From Taudactylus pleione (lineage: Eukaryota > Chordata > Amphibia > Anura > Myobatrachidae), in contig JAUIMM010000040.1 in NCBI GenBank assembly GCA_031769625.1, positions 15,265,501-15,329,500 on the forward strand: a stretch of DNA of 64,000 nucleotides, written 5' to 3'. The notes beneath the pieces were generated by a model. That model was not told the origin of the DNA. It did not search any database and was given only the letters and a program-made list of their open reading frames with translations. Shown here one piece after another: positions 10,577 to 22,268 of the stretch; position 1 is the first letter of the stretch, and every line of letters starts with the position of its first letter. The translations under genes were made by a program, and so were the position numbers.

Positions 10577-12225
10577 GTCAGGTGCATAAATATTGGGACA
10601 TTGACAGAATTTTCATATTTTGCCCTCTATTCACCACCACAATGGCTTTGAAATGAAACAAACAAGATGTGCTTTAACTGCACACTTTCAGATTTAATTT
10701 GAGGGTAATTACATCCAAATTAGGTGAACGGTGTAGGAATTACAACGGTTTCTATATGTGCCTCCCACTTTTTAAGGGGCCAAAAGAATTGGGACAAACT
10801 AAACAATGCTAAATCTAACTTTCACTTTTTAATACTTTGTTGCAAATCCTTTGCAGGCAATTACAGCCTGAAGTCTGGAACACATAGACATTACCAGACA
10901 TTGGGTTTCATCCCTGGTGATGCTCTGCCAGGCCTCTACTGCAAATGTCTTCAGTTCCTGCTTGTTCTTGGGGCATTTTCCCTTCAGTTTTGTCTTCATC
11001 AAGTGAAATGCATGCTCATTCGGATTCAGGTCAGGGGATTGATTTGGCCATTGCATAACATTCCACTTTTTAGCCTTAAAAAACTCTTTGGTTGCTTTTG
11101 CAGTATGCTTCGGGTCATTGTCCATCTGCACTGTGAAGCGCCGTCCAATGAGTTCTGAAGCATTTGACTGAACATGATCATATAATATTGCCCAAAACAC
11201 TTCAGAATTCATTCTGCTGCTTTTGTCAGCAGTCACATCATCAATAAATACAAGGGAACCAATTCCATTGGCAGCCATACATGCCCACACCATGACACTA
11301 CCACCACCATGCTTCACTGATTAGGTGGTATGTTTTGGATCATGAGCAGTTCCTTTCCTTCCCCATACTCTTCTCTTCCCATCACTCTGATACAAGTTGA
11401 TCTTTGTCTCATCTGTCCATAGGATGTTGTTCCAGAACTGTAATGGCTTTTTTAGATGTTGTTTGGCAAACTCTAATTTGGTCTTCCTGTTTTTGTGGCT
11501 CACCAATGGTTTACATCTTGTGGTGAACCCTCTATATTCACTCTTGTGAAGTCTTCTCTTGATTGTTGACTATGACACATATACACCTACCTCCTGGAGA
11601 GTGTTCTTGATTTGGCCAACTGTTGTGAAGGGGTTTTTCTTCACCAGGGAAATAATTCTTCTGTCATCCACCACAGTTGTTTTCCGTGGTCTTCCGGGTG
11701 TTTTCGTGTTGCTGAGCTCTCTGGTGCGTTCTTTCTTTTTAAGAATGTTCCAAACAGTTGATTTGGCCACACCTACTGTTTTTGCTATCTCTCTGATGGG
11801 TTTGTTTTGATTTTTAAGCCTAATGATGGTTTGCTTCACTGATAGTGACAGCTCTTTGGATCTCATATTGAGAGTCGACAGCAACTGATTCCAAATGCAA
11901 ATGTCACACCTAGAATCAACTCCAGACCTTTTACCTGCTTAATTGATAATGAAATAACGAGGGAATAGCCAACACCTGTCCATGAAATAGCTTTTGAGTT
12001 GATAGTCCCATTACTTTTGGCCCCTAAAAAAGTGGGAGGCACATATAGAAACCATTGTAATTCCTACACCGTTCACCTGATTTGGATGTAATTACCCTCA
12101 AATTAAATCTGAAAGTGTGCAGTTAAAGCACATCTTGTTTGTTTCATTTCAAAGCCATTGTGGTGGTGAATAGAGGGCAAAATATGAAAATTCTGTCAAT
12201 GTCCCAATATTTATGCACCTGACTG
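10575..12225 (-). mobile_element. Tc1-family DNA transposon
   Basis: A 1651-base element with long inverted repeats of about 225 bases; the outer end reads CAGTCAGGTGCATAAATATT on the left and its complement on the right. It sits in an (AT)n array, so the TA target expected for Tc1/mariner elements is present but not diagnostic. The inner ends repeat a GTGGGAGGCACATATAGAAA-like block, giving the long IR/DR style of terminus. A transposase gene lies on the minus strand. Confidence 0.93.
10829..11884 (-). pseudogene. Tc1 transposase, two in-frame stops
   Basis: A 350-codon reading frame interrupted by two stop codons but with no frameshift. The N-terminal 104 codons hold the paired-like helix-turn-helix (KPIREIAKTVGVAKSTVWNI) and the GRPRKTT linker; a TAG ends this part at 11571, where a glutamine-type codon is usual. 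The middle part has the first catalytic aspartate in LWTDETKI. A TAA follows PKHTT at about 11318. The last part has the second aspartate in QMDNDPKHT and the glutamate in SPDLNPNEH, giving the DD34E spacing of Tc1 transposases. The enzyme would cut and paste the element in the nucleus. All three catalytic residues survive, so decay is light. Confidence 0.93.
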
Positions 12226-12261
<36 letters not shown>

Positions 12262-12262
12262 A
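12226..12262. repeat. (AT)n then (AC)n microsatellite
   Basis: Right flank of the Tc1 element, TA repeats passing into ACACACAC. Confidence 0.88.
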
Positions 12263-12454
12263 CCACACACAGACACAAAATTCTTAACAATGGTTTTATT
12301 GCAAACCCCTGTAGATATAATGAAGTAAAATAGAACTCCAGAATGTCAGTTCCCCAATATTAGTCATTGAAGTTTGCCTCCACTTGTCATAGGTCTGACA
12401 GAGAATGGCACCATTCAGAACAATCTAGTAGAAAGTGACAAGACGGCACACACA

Positions 12455-12616
12455 GGGGTAGATATACTAAGCCTTGGCGAGAGATAAAGTAACAAATAAT
12501 CGGTTCCTAACTGTCATGTCACAGGCTGTATTTGAAAAATGACAGTAGGGAGCTGATTGGCTGGCACCTTATCACTTTCCACTCTGTCTCCTAACACTGC
12601 TTAGTAAATAGACCCC
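12455..12616. mobile_element. Short MITE, TACTAAGC ends
   Basis: About 160 bases from GGGGTAGATATACTAAGC to GCTTAGTAAATAGACCCC. The middle has CTGATTGGCTGGCACC. It looks like a cousin of the element at 3170. The target duplication is unclear. Confidence 0.6.
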
Positions 12617-12879
12617 TTAATCTTATATAATTTGGAAATAATAAATGTGTATATATTATTCCCTAATAATGTCTGTGCAAGAAGTGGACATTAACAATAT
12701 ACCGATATACTGGCATATTACCATTTATAAATTCATTCACATTTCCAATATTAAAGCAAAAACATATTTCCAACATGTTATAATTAATGAAAAAAAAATG
12801 TCCTTTACTCAGCCTTCCTCATACTACATACTACTTACTACTGTAAGCTGTTCATTTTGTACAGATGAGTCCTCATAAA
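12617..12879. other. No gene recognised
   Basis: AT-rich sequence without features that I can support. Confidence 0.4.
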
Positions 12880-12884
12880 CCTAG

Positions 12885-13543
12885 AGGTAAATTTACTAAG
12901 CGTCGTGTCTGCTTTAAGTACACTATGCACCGCATAAATACAAGTAAGTTTTTCTGAAACAATTTTACCAAGAATCATGTTTGACTGAATTCTGCTTTCT
13001 GCTGGTGTATGGAATCGTGTTTGATAATGTGTTAGTTCAGTTGTGGCAGTGGGTGCAGGGATAATGGGTTAATAATATTGCTCTTTACATTGGTTATACA
13101 GGTCCCAGGCAGCCTGCCCTGCGGCACTTATAGAACACACACCTAATGGTGTAGTCTTCAATTACACATTCACTCACCCACACTCACAGTACATACTTAC
13201 CTACACCCTGGCACTGGTTGGTCATCTTCTCCATGTAGGCATCATGGGGCTTGGCAAAATAATAAAGCGATTACCCGGGCTAATTTAAACTTTTATTTTG
13301 CCCCAAGTTTGCTCCATTTACGATCGTGTTTGCAGACACGATTCTTGGTAAATCCCTTGGTTGTATTCCAGTCTATGGAAAGTACGTTCGAGTTGATTCC
13401 ATGGTGTATTGACTTCTATTTGTGTTCAGCTGTGTTCTGCAGATAGATTTGTTATTTTACACCCATTTTTGCCTTTAGCAAATTAGAGGAAACTCTCACA
13501 GGAATACTAACTCAGCCAGACACAAATCTTAGTAAATTTACAT
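12885..13543. mobile_element. MITE, AGGTAAATTTACTAAG ends, TSD CCTAG
   Basis: A 659-base element: left AGGTAAATTTACTAAG, right CTTAGTAAATTTACAT, with CCTAG on both sides (12880-12884 and 13544-13548). Inverted internal pairs include the two copies of an AATCGTGTTTG-like motif. On the minus strand it carries a strong donor-like GTAG|GTAAGTATG near 13190-13205. Confidence 0.7.
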
Positions 13544-13548
13544 CCTAG

Positions 13549-14489
13549 CCTCAATACGCCATACAGTATCAGATGCGTGACTGAGCCACTGCGTAGCATA
13601 CATCTTTCTTTATATATTGTGTCTTATTCGCATCACAGAGACAGGGAAAAGTCGCTCACAGTGTAGAGAGATGAAGGACCAACCAATCACACTCCTGTCA
13701 TTACTATTCGCACTACTCGCAGTGGAGGTGTGCAAATTGACTGCCAAATGAGATTTGCGAGAAATGCATGAAAATGTGGGGAGACCATCCTGGACCCCCA
13801 AAATGGATAATTTTGTTAGCAGGACCATATAGAAGGCTGTTTGCGGGCATTAGTAAGGTACTGTATGTTTTTAAATGGTGTCAAATGAATGATTTGTGGG
13901 GGGGGTTTAAATGCAAGAAAATTAGATTTTCATTTAATTTCAAACGAATGAAACTAAAAATGCAAAAAAAAGTAGGAAAAATTGTGATTTTGGGGTACCT
14001 TGAAAAATTTTATATAAATTATAAAAATTATTTTTCAACTAAAAAATTATTGTAATTAAATTTGGGGTAGCTAAACCAACATAAATGTTGATTTTGAGGA
14101 CTTTTTTTATACCCCAAAAAATCACATGTAATTATTCAACTAATTAAGCTAATTGGAAACTTCCAAATGCCTAATTAGTCATTAGGGGGTGTCCAAGGGG
14201 TAAAGCACAGTATACTGACATTTTAACCCTACAATAAAGATTTTCCTTTCCATCTCTCACCCTCAGGGATGTGCATGTGGAAAGTTGCAAATTCAGTCTG
14301 AATGATTCAGTGCGAGTTGCTAATTGGATTGCAAAATGAATTTGCTATGCGAATTCAAAGTGAAAATAACAACTCGCACCTCGCAATTCGCACCTAATAG
14401 GATTGACCCCTTAGACTTGTATGGGCATAGACAAATTCATTCAAATAAGTTATATATTGGTGATGCATACATTATTTCTTATACACCTA
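13549..14489. other. No gene recognised
   Basis: AT-rich DNA with A- and T-runs around 13970-14130. A TTCGCAATTCGC-like short palindromic cluster at 14280-14410 may be an old repeat. No coding signal. Confidence 0.4.
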
Positions 14490-15080
14490 GGGGCATATTC
14501 AATTGGGGGCGAGAATAGCAAAAATCCCACGCCCACGGGATTTTGCCTGCAGGTGTGGATTTTTGCTATTCAATAAGGAGCATGGTTTTTTATTTTTTGA
14601 GCACCGGGAGGTATTTTTGCGCACCTCCATTTCACGACCAATTTTTACTGTCTTCTGCATCCAGCATCAGGACCCGGTATCCTGCAGTAGCGGTGAGTAT
14701 GTCAGTGTGTGTGTTTGTGTTTATGAGTATGTGTGTGTGACCCTGGTGTGTGTGTGTGTCCAGTGTAAGTATGCCCCCCTGTAATGGGCGCTGGGAGAAC
14801 TACATCTCCCAGCAGCCCTTGGGCCTCCCTGCAGCCTCTGGAGCCTCCCAGGAGCCCCCTCGCGAGTAAGAAGATGGAGGGGAGGCCACCGGGAGTCGCA
14901 CAGAGTACTGGAGAACCCCGGGCAGGTAAGTGTAATTTTTTAAAATGTATTATTTTACGTGGCAACCACTTTTTTGCAATTGGTTTCCGCGGGTATCGGG
15001 AGTGCGCATACCTGCGGTAATGCAAAATTGGGCGCAAGGTGTTTTCCTCGCTAAACCTCATGCCCAATTGAATATGACCC
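14490..15080. mobile_element. MITE, GGGGCATATTCAATTGGG ends
   Basis: A 591-base element with GGGGCATATTCAATTGGG on the left and CCCAATTGAATATGACCC on the right; TA adjoins both ends. It contains a (TG)n patch near 14704-14760, a CATCTCCCAGCAGCC stretch, and a strong donor-like CAGGTAAGT at 14923-14931 followed by an AT-rich tract. The 121-codon minus-strand frame over it has no protein-like features. Confidence 0.75.
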
Positions 15081-15819
15081 TAGCCTATTAGTGCCACTTT
15101 AGAAATGATGGTTTGCATATTGGCACGTTTAAACATAGAACAGAGCATCAAGAACTAATATACAATGCTTTCTGTCTCAAAAAGAAAAATCCATTGAAAA
15201 TCTTTCTACAAGCTTCCCATCTGCTTTAATTATTTCCAATTTCATGACCCTAGGTTAATCCTTCTATCAGTCTTATTAGTCAATTTAAGCAAGCAGACAT
15301 CAAACACACTGCAACAGGTCACAAGGTTTAATGGGAATATAGATAATCATCTGAATTACATTTTTGGGTGTGATGGTCAGACAACTTCAATAACAAACAC
15401 TCTCCTGGCTTTCACTGTGAGTTAGCATCAAGTATGCAAATGCCATGGCTTTCTCTTTCAAATATTGTCGTATTAAAAGAAAAGTACAGTGAGAAATCAA
15501 ACAGATGTTATATTCAACTCTACTTGTTCATTACCATTTCTCAAACCATATTACTGATGGTCAAAGCTGCCCATTGAGGGATTGCAGAATATGATTGTAA
15601 AATTTACTGGTTGACAGTTTCTCACTATGATCTGAAACTCTTCATTTTCAAGATTCTGCATATTTGAAGCTTTTTAATATGATCTTTTATATGCTTCTGT
15701 TAACTCCAACTTTTAAAACATGAGTTTTTATAGATTTTACTTATTTTTAATATGTAACCAAACACTTTTTAATCTCAATGCAACAACACAAATCACTTTT
15801 TGAGTCTGAAGGAAATTAC
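15081..15819. other. No gene recognised
   Basis: AT-rich, apparently single-copy DNA. I looked for short minus-strand host exons with flanking splice signals and found none that I can defend. Confidence 0.4.
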
Positions 15820-17130
15820 CGGTAAAACCTCACTTACACAGCCCTCATATGAGAATGTACGTTTGATACTTGTCGTGCTTCAACTTCCCTTACAGTCATC
15901 ATTTAAAAATACACCTTGGTTACTGGTTGTATCTCACTTATACCCCTTTTATACTGACATAAAAATCCTGGGTTGATGCATGTGAATGCCATCAACCAGG
16001 GATTTTTGTCTGTGTAAATGGATCCAACCAGGGTCCATGGACCTGGGGATCTAACTCAGGTAACTTGCAGGATTGAGCAAAGGTCATTCCGGTGTCACCC
16101 TGCAGTGTAAATGATGCTATGCGGGTCATGATGCCCGATTGGCCGGCTTCAGTAGCGCTTTGAGATAATCTCCAAGCATCCACTGCAACCAGAGCCGGCC
16201 TGACCAGAACGGAGCAGCGCACCCCACCCGCCCTCCCTGGCTCCGGACCGCTGTGGAGTGAGGCAAGAGGGTCGAGGAGGGGGAGGGAGGGGAAGAATCG
16301 CTGCTCACCTGCCCTGGTGTGAATGGTGCTGACCCGGTGTAAAAGACGGTCTGTCCCGGGTCTGATCTGGGTTGGAAACATGTTCCAAATCCCAGGTCAG
16401 ACCCGGGACTTTGGTGTAAAAGGGGTATTACAGAGCCCTCTTTTGAGAATGCACGCTAGTTACTGGTTGAACCTCAATTACAGAGCCTTCCAAGTATTCT
16501 GAGAATGCCCGCTAGTTACTGCGGATGACTGAAATATTGTCTGTAAAGCTCTGCATAATATGTGTGTGCTATATAAATAACTGTTAATAAATAATCTCAC
16601 TTGAGTCTTTTTTGAGAATGCATGTTAGTCACTGGTCAAACCTCACTTACAGAGCTCCCTTTTGAGAATGCATGTTAGTCACTGGTCAAACCTCACTTAC
16701 ATAGCTCTCTTTTGAGAATGCATGTTAGTCACTGGTCAAACCTCATTTACATAGCTCTCTTTTGAGAATGCATGTTAGTCACTGGTCAAACCTCACTTAC
16801 ATAGCTCTCTTTTGAGAATGCACGTTAGTCACTGGTCAAACCTCACTTACATAGCTCTTTTGAGAATGCATTTTAGTCACTGGTCAAACTTCACTTACAG
16901 AGCTCTCTTCTGGGAATCACGTAATTCACTCATTGAACCTCTTTTGAGAATATACATGAGTTACTGGTCAAACCTGAATTAAAGAACCCTCTTTTGACAA
17001 TGCACATTAGATTCTGGTCAACCCTCACATACTGTGCTTTCTTCTGAGAATGCATATTAGTTACTGGTTGAAACTCACGTCCAGAGCCGTATTATGAGAA
17101 TACATATTAGTTATTGGAAGAACATAACAT
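15820..17130. repeat. 50-base satellite array
   Basis: Tandem units containing TTTTGAGAATGCATGTTAGT, CACTGGTCAAACCTCACTTA and CAGAGCTCTC. The start positions of TGAGAATG at 16613, 16663, 16713, 16763 and 16813 give an exact 50-base period; the outer copies are degenerate. A 487-base MITE interrupts the array at 15941-16427, and a short GCTATATAAATAA-type repeat sits near 16560-16600. Confidence 0.92.
15941..16427. mobile_element. PIF/Harbinger-like MITE, TSD TTA
   Basis: Ends TACCCCTTTTATACTGAC and GTGTAAAAGGGGTA are inverted. TTA flanks both sides (15938-15940 and 16428-16430), the TWA target typical of PIF/Harbinger elements. Internal palindromes include two CCTGGGTT/AACCAGG-type arms. It has no transposase. 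Confidence 0.82.
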
Positions 17131-17154
17131 GCAGAGGTTTTTTGGCATATATTA

Positions 17155-19469
17155 CACTGGGGAACAGTTGGTCTGTTGCCAGGGATTTAAGAGTCCATTT
17201 CGATTAATTTTGTGCTCCTGATCATCAATATACCATGCTTATTTTTCAATTAGCTCTAGTTTTTGAGCTATGCCTGTCTTTAATATTTATGAAACATTAA
17301 ATTAAACAATGTTGAAAATAGTTAAAAAGATATTTTTTTTATTCTGATTAAATTTGATTCGTAAAATGTTATAAAAAGACACAGGATAATTACATACATA
17401 AGTGTTAGGAAGCTATGAGAACCATTTTTTGTAGGATTTTCTTTTGTATTCTTGTTGCGGGCTGTCCCTCTGCAGACTCAAATAGTAATTGGCCATCATG
17501 TGACAAGCCCACCTTTCTTGATATCTTTCTTACATTACTTGAATATCCTGGTGGAACCGTTCAACCTGTTCTTCGCTTAAATCTCCTAGATTGGATGGGA
17601 AGTGATCTAAATGGCTGTACAAATAATGTACTTTAATACTCATATTGACACCTACTTTCTCGAAACCTTTTAGCATGTTGTGTACTACTTCATGATAGTT
17701 GTCTGCCTTGTGATTGCCTAAAAAATTTTGAATGACAGACACATAACTCAGCCATGCTTCAGATTCGGTTTCAGTCACAGATGTGGTAAAATTTGGATCC
17801 TTCACCAGTTTCCGTATTTGTGGGCAATCAAAAATTCCTGCCTTTAATTTTTCAATACTAAGAGATGGAAATGTTCGACAAATATACGTGAAACAATCGC
17901 CTGACTTGACCAATGCTTTTACAAATTGTTTCATTAAACCCAGTTTGATATGGAGAGGCGGCAGTATGATTTTTTTCCTGTCAATTAAGGGCTCATGAAT
18001 GATGTTGGCTTCTCCTACAGTAATAACTTCTCTTGGAGGCTATACAGTTTGTTGCCAGTGCTTTTGTTTTGCATGACTATCCCATAAGCATACGTGAAAA
18101 GGATACTTAGTATATCCACTTTGCTGCCCAGGAAGAGAGTTTACCATTTTTAAATCAACACAAACAGATCACTGATGCTGAGAATAAGCTATTTTTTCTA
18201 AGACTAACTTGATATTTTCATACTGTTCTTTAAGTTTTGTTGAATGACCGATAGGAATCAACGCAAATTTATTCCCATTGTGCAGTAATACGCATTTTGA
18301 GCTCCTTTTAGAACTATCCAAAAAGAGCCATCAATCTTCTGCTCAATATTCTGGTAAGCCCATCTTCTGGAGAAGTTCTGGAATATTGTTGCAATACACA
18401 AGATTGTTATCTTGGCTAAAGAACGGCAGTATGGCTTGCTCCCTATTTCGATACGACATTATAGTAACATCCGGCTCAAGACAGTGCTTTTATTGAAGTC
18501 TGGATGCTAAAAGCTCAGCTCCTTTTTTCGATAAATTCAAGTCATGAATTAAACCTTTTAGTTCCTTTTGAGAAAATTTGTTTGGAGTAGAGGAACTTTC
18601 TTCTAACTCACTTTCATCTGTGTTGTCACTTGCACTGGATGAAATGAACATTTCCACATCATCACATTCAACGTCGCACAAATAACTGAATGATGGTACA
18701 GGTAAATCTTCGCTATGTGGTATTTATTGGTTGTTTTGCAGAATTCATACTTGGGTATTCCCATTTGCACTTCTTAAATCGATTCATACCCTTCACATTT
18801 ACAGCACAAAAATAGCAGTCACTCAAGTTATCGTTTGGCTCACACCACATCATAGGTATGCCGAAATTAAGTCCTTTTCAATCACCTTTAGTTCAATTGC
18901 GGAGTGATTCCACGCAGGTTTTACAAATCTTGTCTTGATGGCTTATGTGATGCCCAAAATAAGCCTGATACGCTTGTTTTACGAATATAGTTACATATGT
19001 TTTCTTTCTTTTGCAACACTATATTTGCCACAAATATAACATAAAACATCAGGGTTGTTAGTACACCGTCTCCAAGAAGAACTACTTTTTACGGTGAAAA
19101 CGTTTTGTTTCACACATTCAGTGCTAACTCCCAACAAGAGCCGAGGACATACTGAACAAAACAAGCCCAAACGGCGGGAAATTGGTTGTGGTGGGACAGA
19201 GAGAGGGCCGAACAAAGGAACAGGAGGTGTGCTAACTGCGTCACTCGGTCCTCTCCGTTGCTCCTCTCTGTATGCTGAGAGGAGGCGTAGCTGTGGTCTG
19301 AGGATGTCCCAGCAGGCTTAGCAATGTACTGCCACGCCTCCTCCCAGCGTCAGTGAAAAGCCAATTCAGCTATAACGAAGATCTAATGCGAAAATAGGAT
19401 CTGCGAGTACTCTCAAACCGATCTTAAATCCATGGTAAGAAAAAATATATATTTTTTTGCTCCCCAGTG
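17155..19469 (-). mobile_element. CACTG-ended DNA transposon (EnSpm/CMC-like)
   Basis: The left end CACTGGGGAACA is matched by the right end TGCTCCCCAGTG, a 12-base inverted repeat with one mismatch. TTA lies on each side (17152-17154 and 19470-19472), a 3-base duplication. CACTR termini with 2-4 base duplications are the mark of the EnSpm/CACTA and related CMC elements. The 2.3-kb interior is occupied by a decayed minus-strand gene whose family I recognise as a multi-copy, probably transposon-encoded one. Both the structural and coding evidence point to a once-autonomous element. Confidence 0.78.
17530..19215 (-). pseudogene. Decayed gene inside CACTG element (GERFHQD-type family)
   Basis: Several minus-strand frames read through as one broken gene. 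N-terminal part (19100-18750): CYICGKYSV, then CYFCAVNVKG, suggesting paired zinc-binding cysteines. Middle (18681-18490): an acidic-serine stretch, then a helical LSKKGAELLASRLQ block. Next (18150-18000): YTKYPFHVCLWDSHA-like zinc-knuckle sequence, with a TAG where tryptophan is usual in WPPR. Last (17934-17530): KLKAGIFDCPQIRKL, FLGNHKADNY and LGDLSEEQVERFHQD. I know this architecture as a multi-copy gene family in arthropods and vertebrates with no established enzymology. Its position between CACTG ends suggests a transposase or an element-encoded partner; that is inference. Confidence 0.72.
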
Positions 19470-19571
19470 TTATATGTCAATTTTATAAACCTTATCTTCT
19501 CAGTTATTAGCAGTCAAATATCCATTTTCTGCTTACTGTAACTGTTATAGTTATTTATTGTAACACTAGAC

Positions 19572-19797
19572 GATATGTCGCCCGTTCCGGCGGGTCGGGC
19601 CGACATATCATCCACTTTGCGGCTAGTGTGCTCCCGCTATACCGCTGATGATGCGCGCTTCCGGCGATATCGTTAGCGGGGGCCATGCTGCCGAATGCAG
19701 CATGGCCCCCGCTGTTGCTCCAGGCATCGGCAAGTGTATACACACTGGTCCTGTCGTTAACGAGGTCGGTACGCAATAGACAGCATCTAGTGTGTAA
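19572..19797. mobile_element. MITE-like palindrome, ACACTAGACGAT ends
   Basis: GC-rich element with ACACTAGACGATATGTCG on the left and GCATCTAGTGTGTAAC on the right, plus internal palindromes such as the GGGGGCCATGC / GCATGGCCCCC pair at 19677-19710. The ends are not exact, so it may be truncated. It resembles the TTA-flanked MITEs at 21468 and 38422. Confidence 0.55.
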
Positions 19798-20754
19798 CAG
19801 TCTTTATTGTTCTAAACAGAGAAAATTTTTTCCTGTATTATATTCTCTCTGTGTAATGTTAGTTACATGTGTGTCACATTAGTTACAAGAACATCTATTA
19901 TTTTATAAATATTAAACACTATTGAATCATGGTATTTCATTTAAATAAATATACCAAAATTATCATTTTGAGTGCAATACTAAAGAACAAAAAAAAAACA
20001 ACATTTACATCAACTATATAGAGAAGCAGAAATTTAAATTGTAACAAAGGCTATTACTTTTAATCGCTCATCACATGTAACGTTAGTAACAGCAAGCTGG
20101 ACCAGTTTTTCAGCAAAGAAACTAAATAACACTTAGAAAAACACATTCTGCTTATCTTGTTATACTATATTTTATACATCTTCCATCTATTTGGAAGTTA
20201 TGCAGTATTATTAATATAATGGACTGTATATATGTAACGTTGAAATAGACCTACATCTCTGCGTTATTGTTTTCTTCTTTGCATTGATAAGAGGCAAAGC
20301 AGGAAGAACTATAGCGGGACGACAATTTTATACTCACATGTATAAAGCATGTAAACTAGGTGGAAAATAGTGGTAAAACACATCATAGTGCTGAGGAGTG
20401 TAATCACACCAAATACAAGACCTGTAGGATCTAATGGACTGCCATCCTTATCCAGCTGCTGGACCAACTGATTCCAACTGTCAGTGTCAGGGACACATGT
20501 CTGAGGTTGCCTATGTCATCATAGCGCTACTTAGATTAATTATTCCTCCCACTCTTATAATAGCTAACCCAACTTATCCTTATTCATCCACATCTGTCAC
20601 ATCTCTCCACCATGTATCTGTTCAATTCACCCTCTTTATTTCTACTACTTGCTTCAACCAACATCCCATTTCTCCCCGTTCCATAATTAATTGTCAACTC
20701 ACTACTTCATCCCTTGCTTGTCTGCACCTATAAACTGTGCTGCTCTTAACACAT
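19798..20754. other. No gene recognised
   Basis: AT-rich DNA with no terminal repeats or coding signal that I can support. Confidence 0.4.
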
Positions 20755-21370
20755 ACTTGTCTACTCTCCCAGAGCGTCCAGAAAGCTCCCGAAAATCGGG
20801 TTATGCGCCCGGCCGCCTAGAAAAGCATGCAAGTCTCTTGCAGGGATGGACATCGGATGCCGATGGTTAGCAACAATCAATGTTTCCGATTCAATGGAAG
20901 TACTTTCCATGGAATACCAGGAATTTGATGATTGCTAGCCATTGGATGCAGCTTTCTGATACCCATCCGATAGCTGGCTGTTGGGATGGGGAGAACACTG
21001 CATCTATTCTCAATGTAGGGGGAGCTTGGAGGCAGCACAGCTTCTCGAAGAGTGCTGAGTACGTCCCCACAGTGACATGGACGAGGAGGAGGTTGTGCGG
21101 CTCCGCCCCTTTCAGGGAGACTCCGCCAACTTTTCAGGCGCAAGTATAATCATTGCGATGGTTAAACTATCTAATAGTTGCGATGCGATAGCTAGTTGCC
21201 ATCGTATTGCTGGATTTGATGTCGGAAGCCCGGCATCCATTCAGGCTTCCGATGTCCATCCCTAGTCTCCCGCCCCCCCCCACATACACCCCGGTCCCCT
21301 GCAGCGAGGGGACAGCAATGACGCATCATCATGGCCCCGCCCCTTGCTACACAATGGCGGTAATCTTGGC
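20755..21370. repeat. ACTTG-TCTACTCTCCC repeat, interrupted by a MITE
   Basis: Starts ACTTGTCTACTCTCCCAG; a similar unit starts at 30079 (ACTTGCCTACTCTCCCG). The ~80-base head is hairpin-like. Sequence at 21265-21370, with CATGGCCCCGCCCC and a CAATGGCGGTAATCT stretch, matches the downstream part of the 30079 copy, so the block between is an insertion. Confidence 0.6.
20840..21263. mobile_element. MITE, AGGGATGGACATCGGA ends
   Basis: Left AGGGATGGACATCGGATGCC is matched by right GGCTTCCGATGTCCATCCCT, an inverted pair. The element sits within the repeat that begins at 20755. A target duplication could not be placed exactly. Confidence 0.68.
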
Positions 21371-21467
21371 TACTATACTACTGTAGTCATGCATCTGCTT
21401 GCACTTTATCTTTTTTTATTGTTATATATCTGATTTATGTACCTATGCATGCACTCACTCAGTCTTA

Positions 21468-21808
21468 AGCTGGGTACACACTGACAGATATATTGGTCTA
21501 TCAATTAATTGGCCAATATATCTGGTACCCGTCGCCCAGTGTGTACCAGCGATATGTCACAGACATATCGCGCCGGCTGTGCTGCACAGCCGATGGACAG
21601 ATATATCTGCAGTCATATCTGTCCATCGGCAAGTGTGTACGGGTGATCAGCCAATCGCCAGTACACATGCAGCAGCAGCCGTGGGGATGGGGGGCGGACT
21701 CGCCCCCCCGGCCAGCGGAACCCGCAGATGCCCGGAAGATGAAGTTCGTTGAGTGTATATGAACGATCACTCGATCTGCAGATATATCTTTGCAGTGTGT
21801 ACCCATCT
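21468..21808. mobile_element. MITE, AGCTGGGTACACACTG family, TSD TTA
   Basis: A 341-base element with AGCTGGGTACACACTG and CAGTGTGTACCCATCT ends and TTA on both sides (21465-21467 and 21809-21811). The TWA-type target suggests a PIF/Harbinger-mobilised MITE. The interior includes GATATATCTG-rich palindromes. Confidence 0.82.
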
Positions 21809-21811
21809 TTA

Positions 21812-22268
21812 GCAAATTGAGAGATTTGTCTTTACTTTCATATTTCACAGGTTTTGGTGACCTACAGTAGTAACAGGGAGCTATCAATTTTAAAATATAT
21901 TTTATTTTTCATCATTCTTTGTTATATACCTAATAAACTGACACTTATTTTATGAAATTAAATTAGATTTCTATTTTTTTCACACGTGACCCCTCAACTG
22001 TTCCTTTTTGTAGCTTTGTAAATGACCTCTAATGCCTTGTCTAATGTTTGGCTTTAAGTTTGACATTTTGGCCAAGCAGAAAAAGATTATATTGCATAAA
22101 CGTAGACTTATGTCCCTCTTCTGTCATATTAAATCTAACACAGCAATGTTGAGCAATGGTTCTATGTGTACTTTACGTCTAAGTAATTTGATAAGCTCAC
22201 TTACACAATGATCATTGCATCTATGACTCTGTAAGCTTAAATACTGCATTGTATCCAGAAAAGATTAT
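21812..22268. other. No gene recognised
   Basis: AT-rich DNA with nothing that I can support as a feature. Confidence 0.4.

Noticed and set aside
13190..13260. Possible minus-strand host exon ending GTAG|GTAAGT
   Set aside because: It lies inside a MITE with clear inverted ends and a CCTAG duplication, and similar donors occur in other MITEs.
14702..15067. 121-aa minus-strand frame with HTHTH-rich end
   Set aside because: Translation of a MITE interior and a (TG)n patch.
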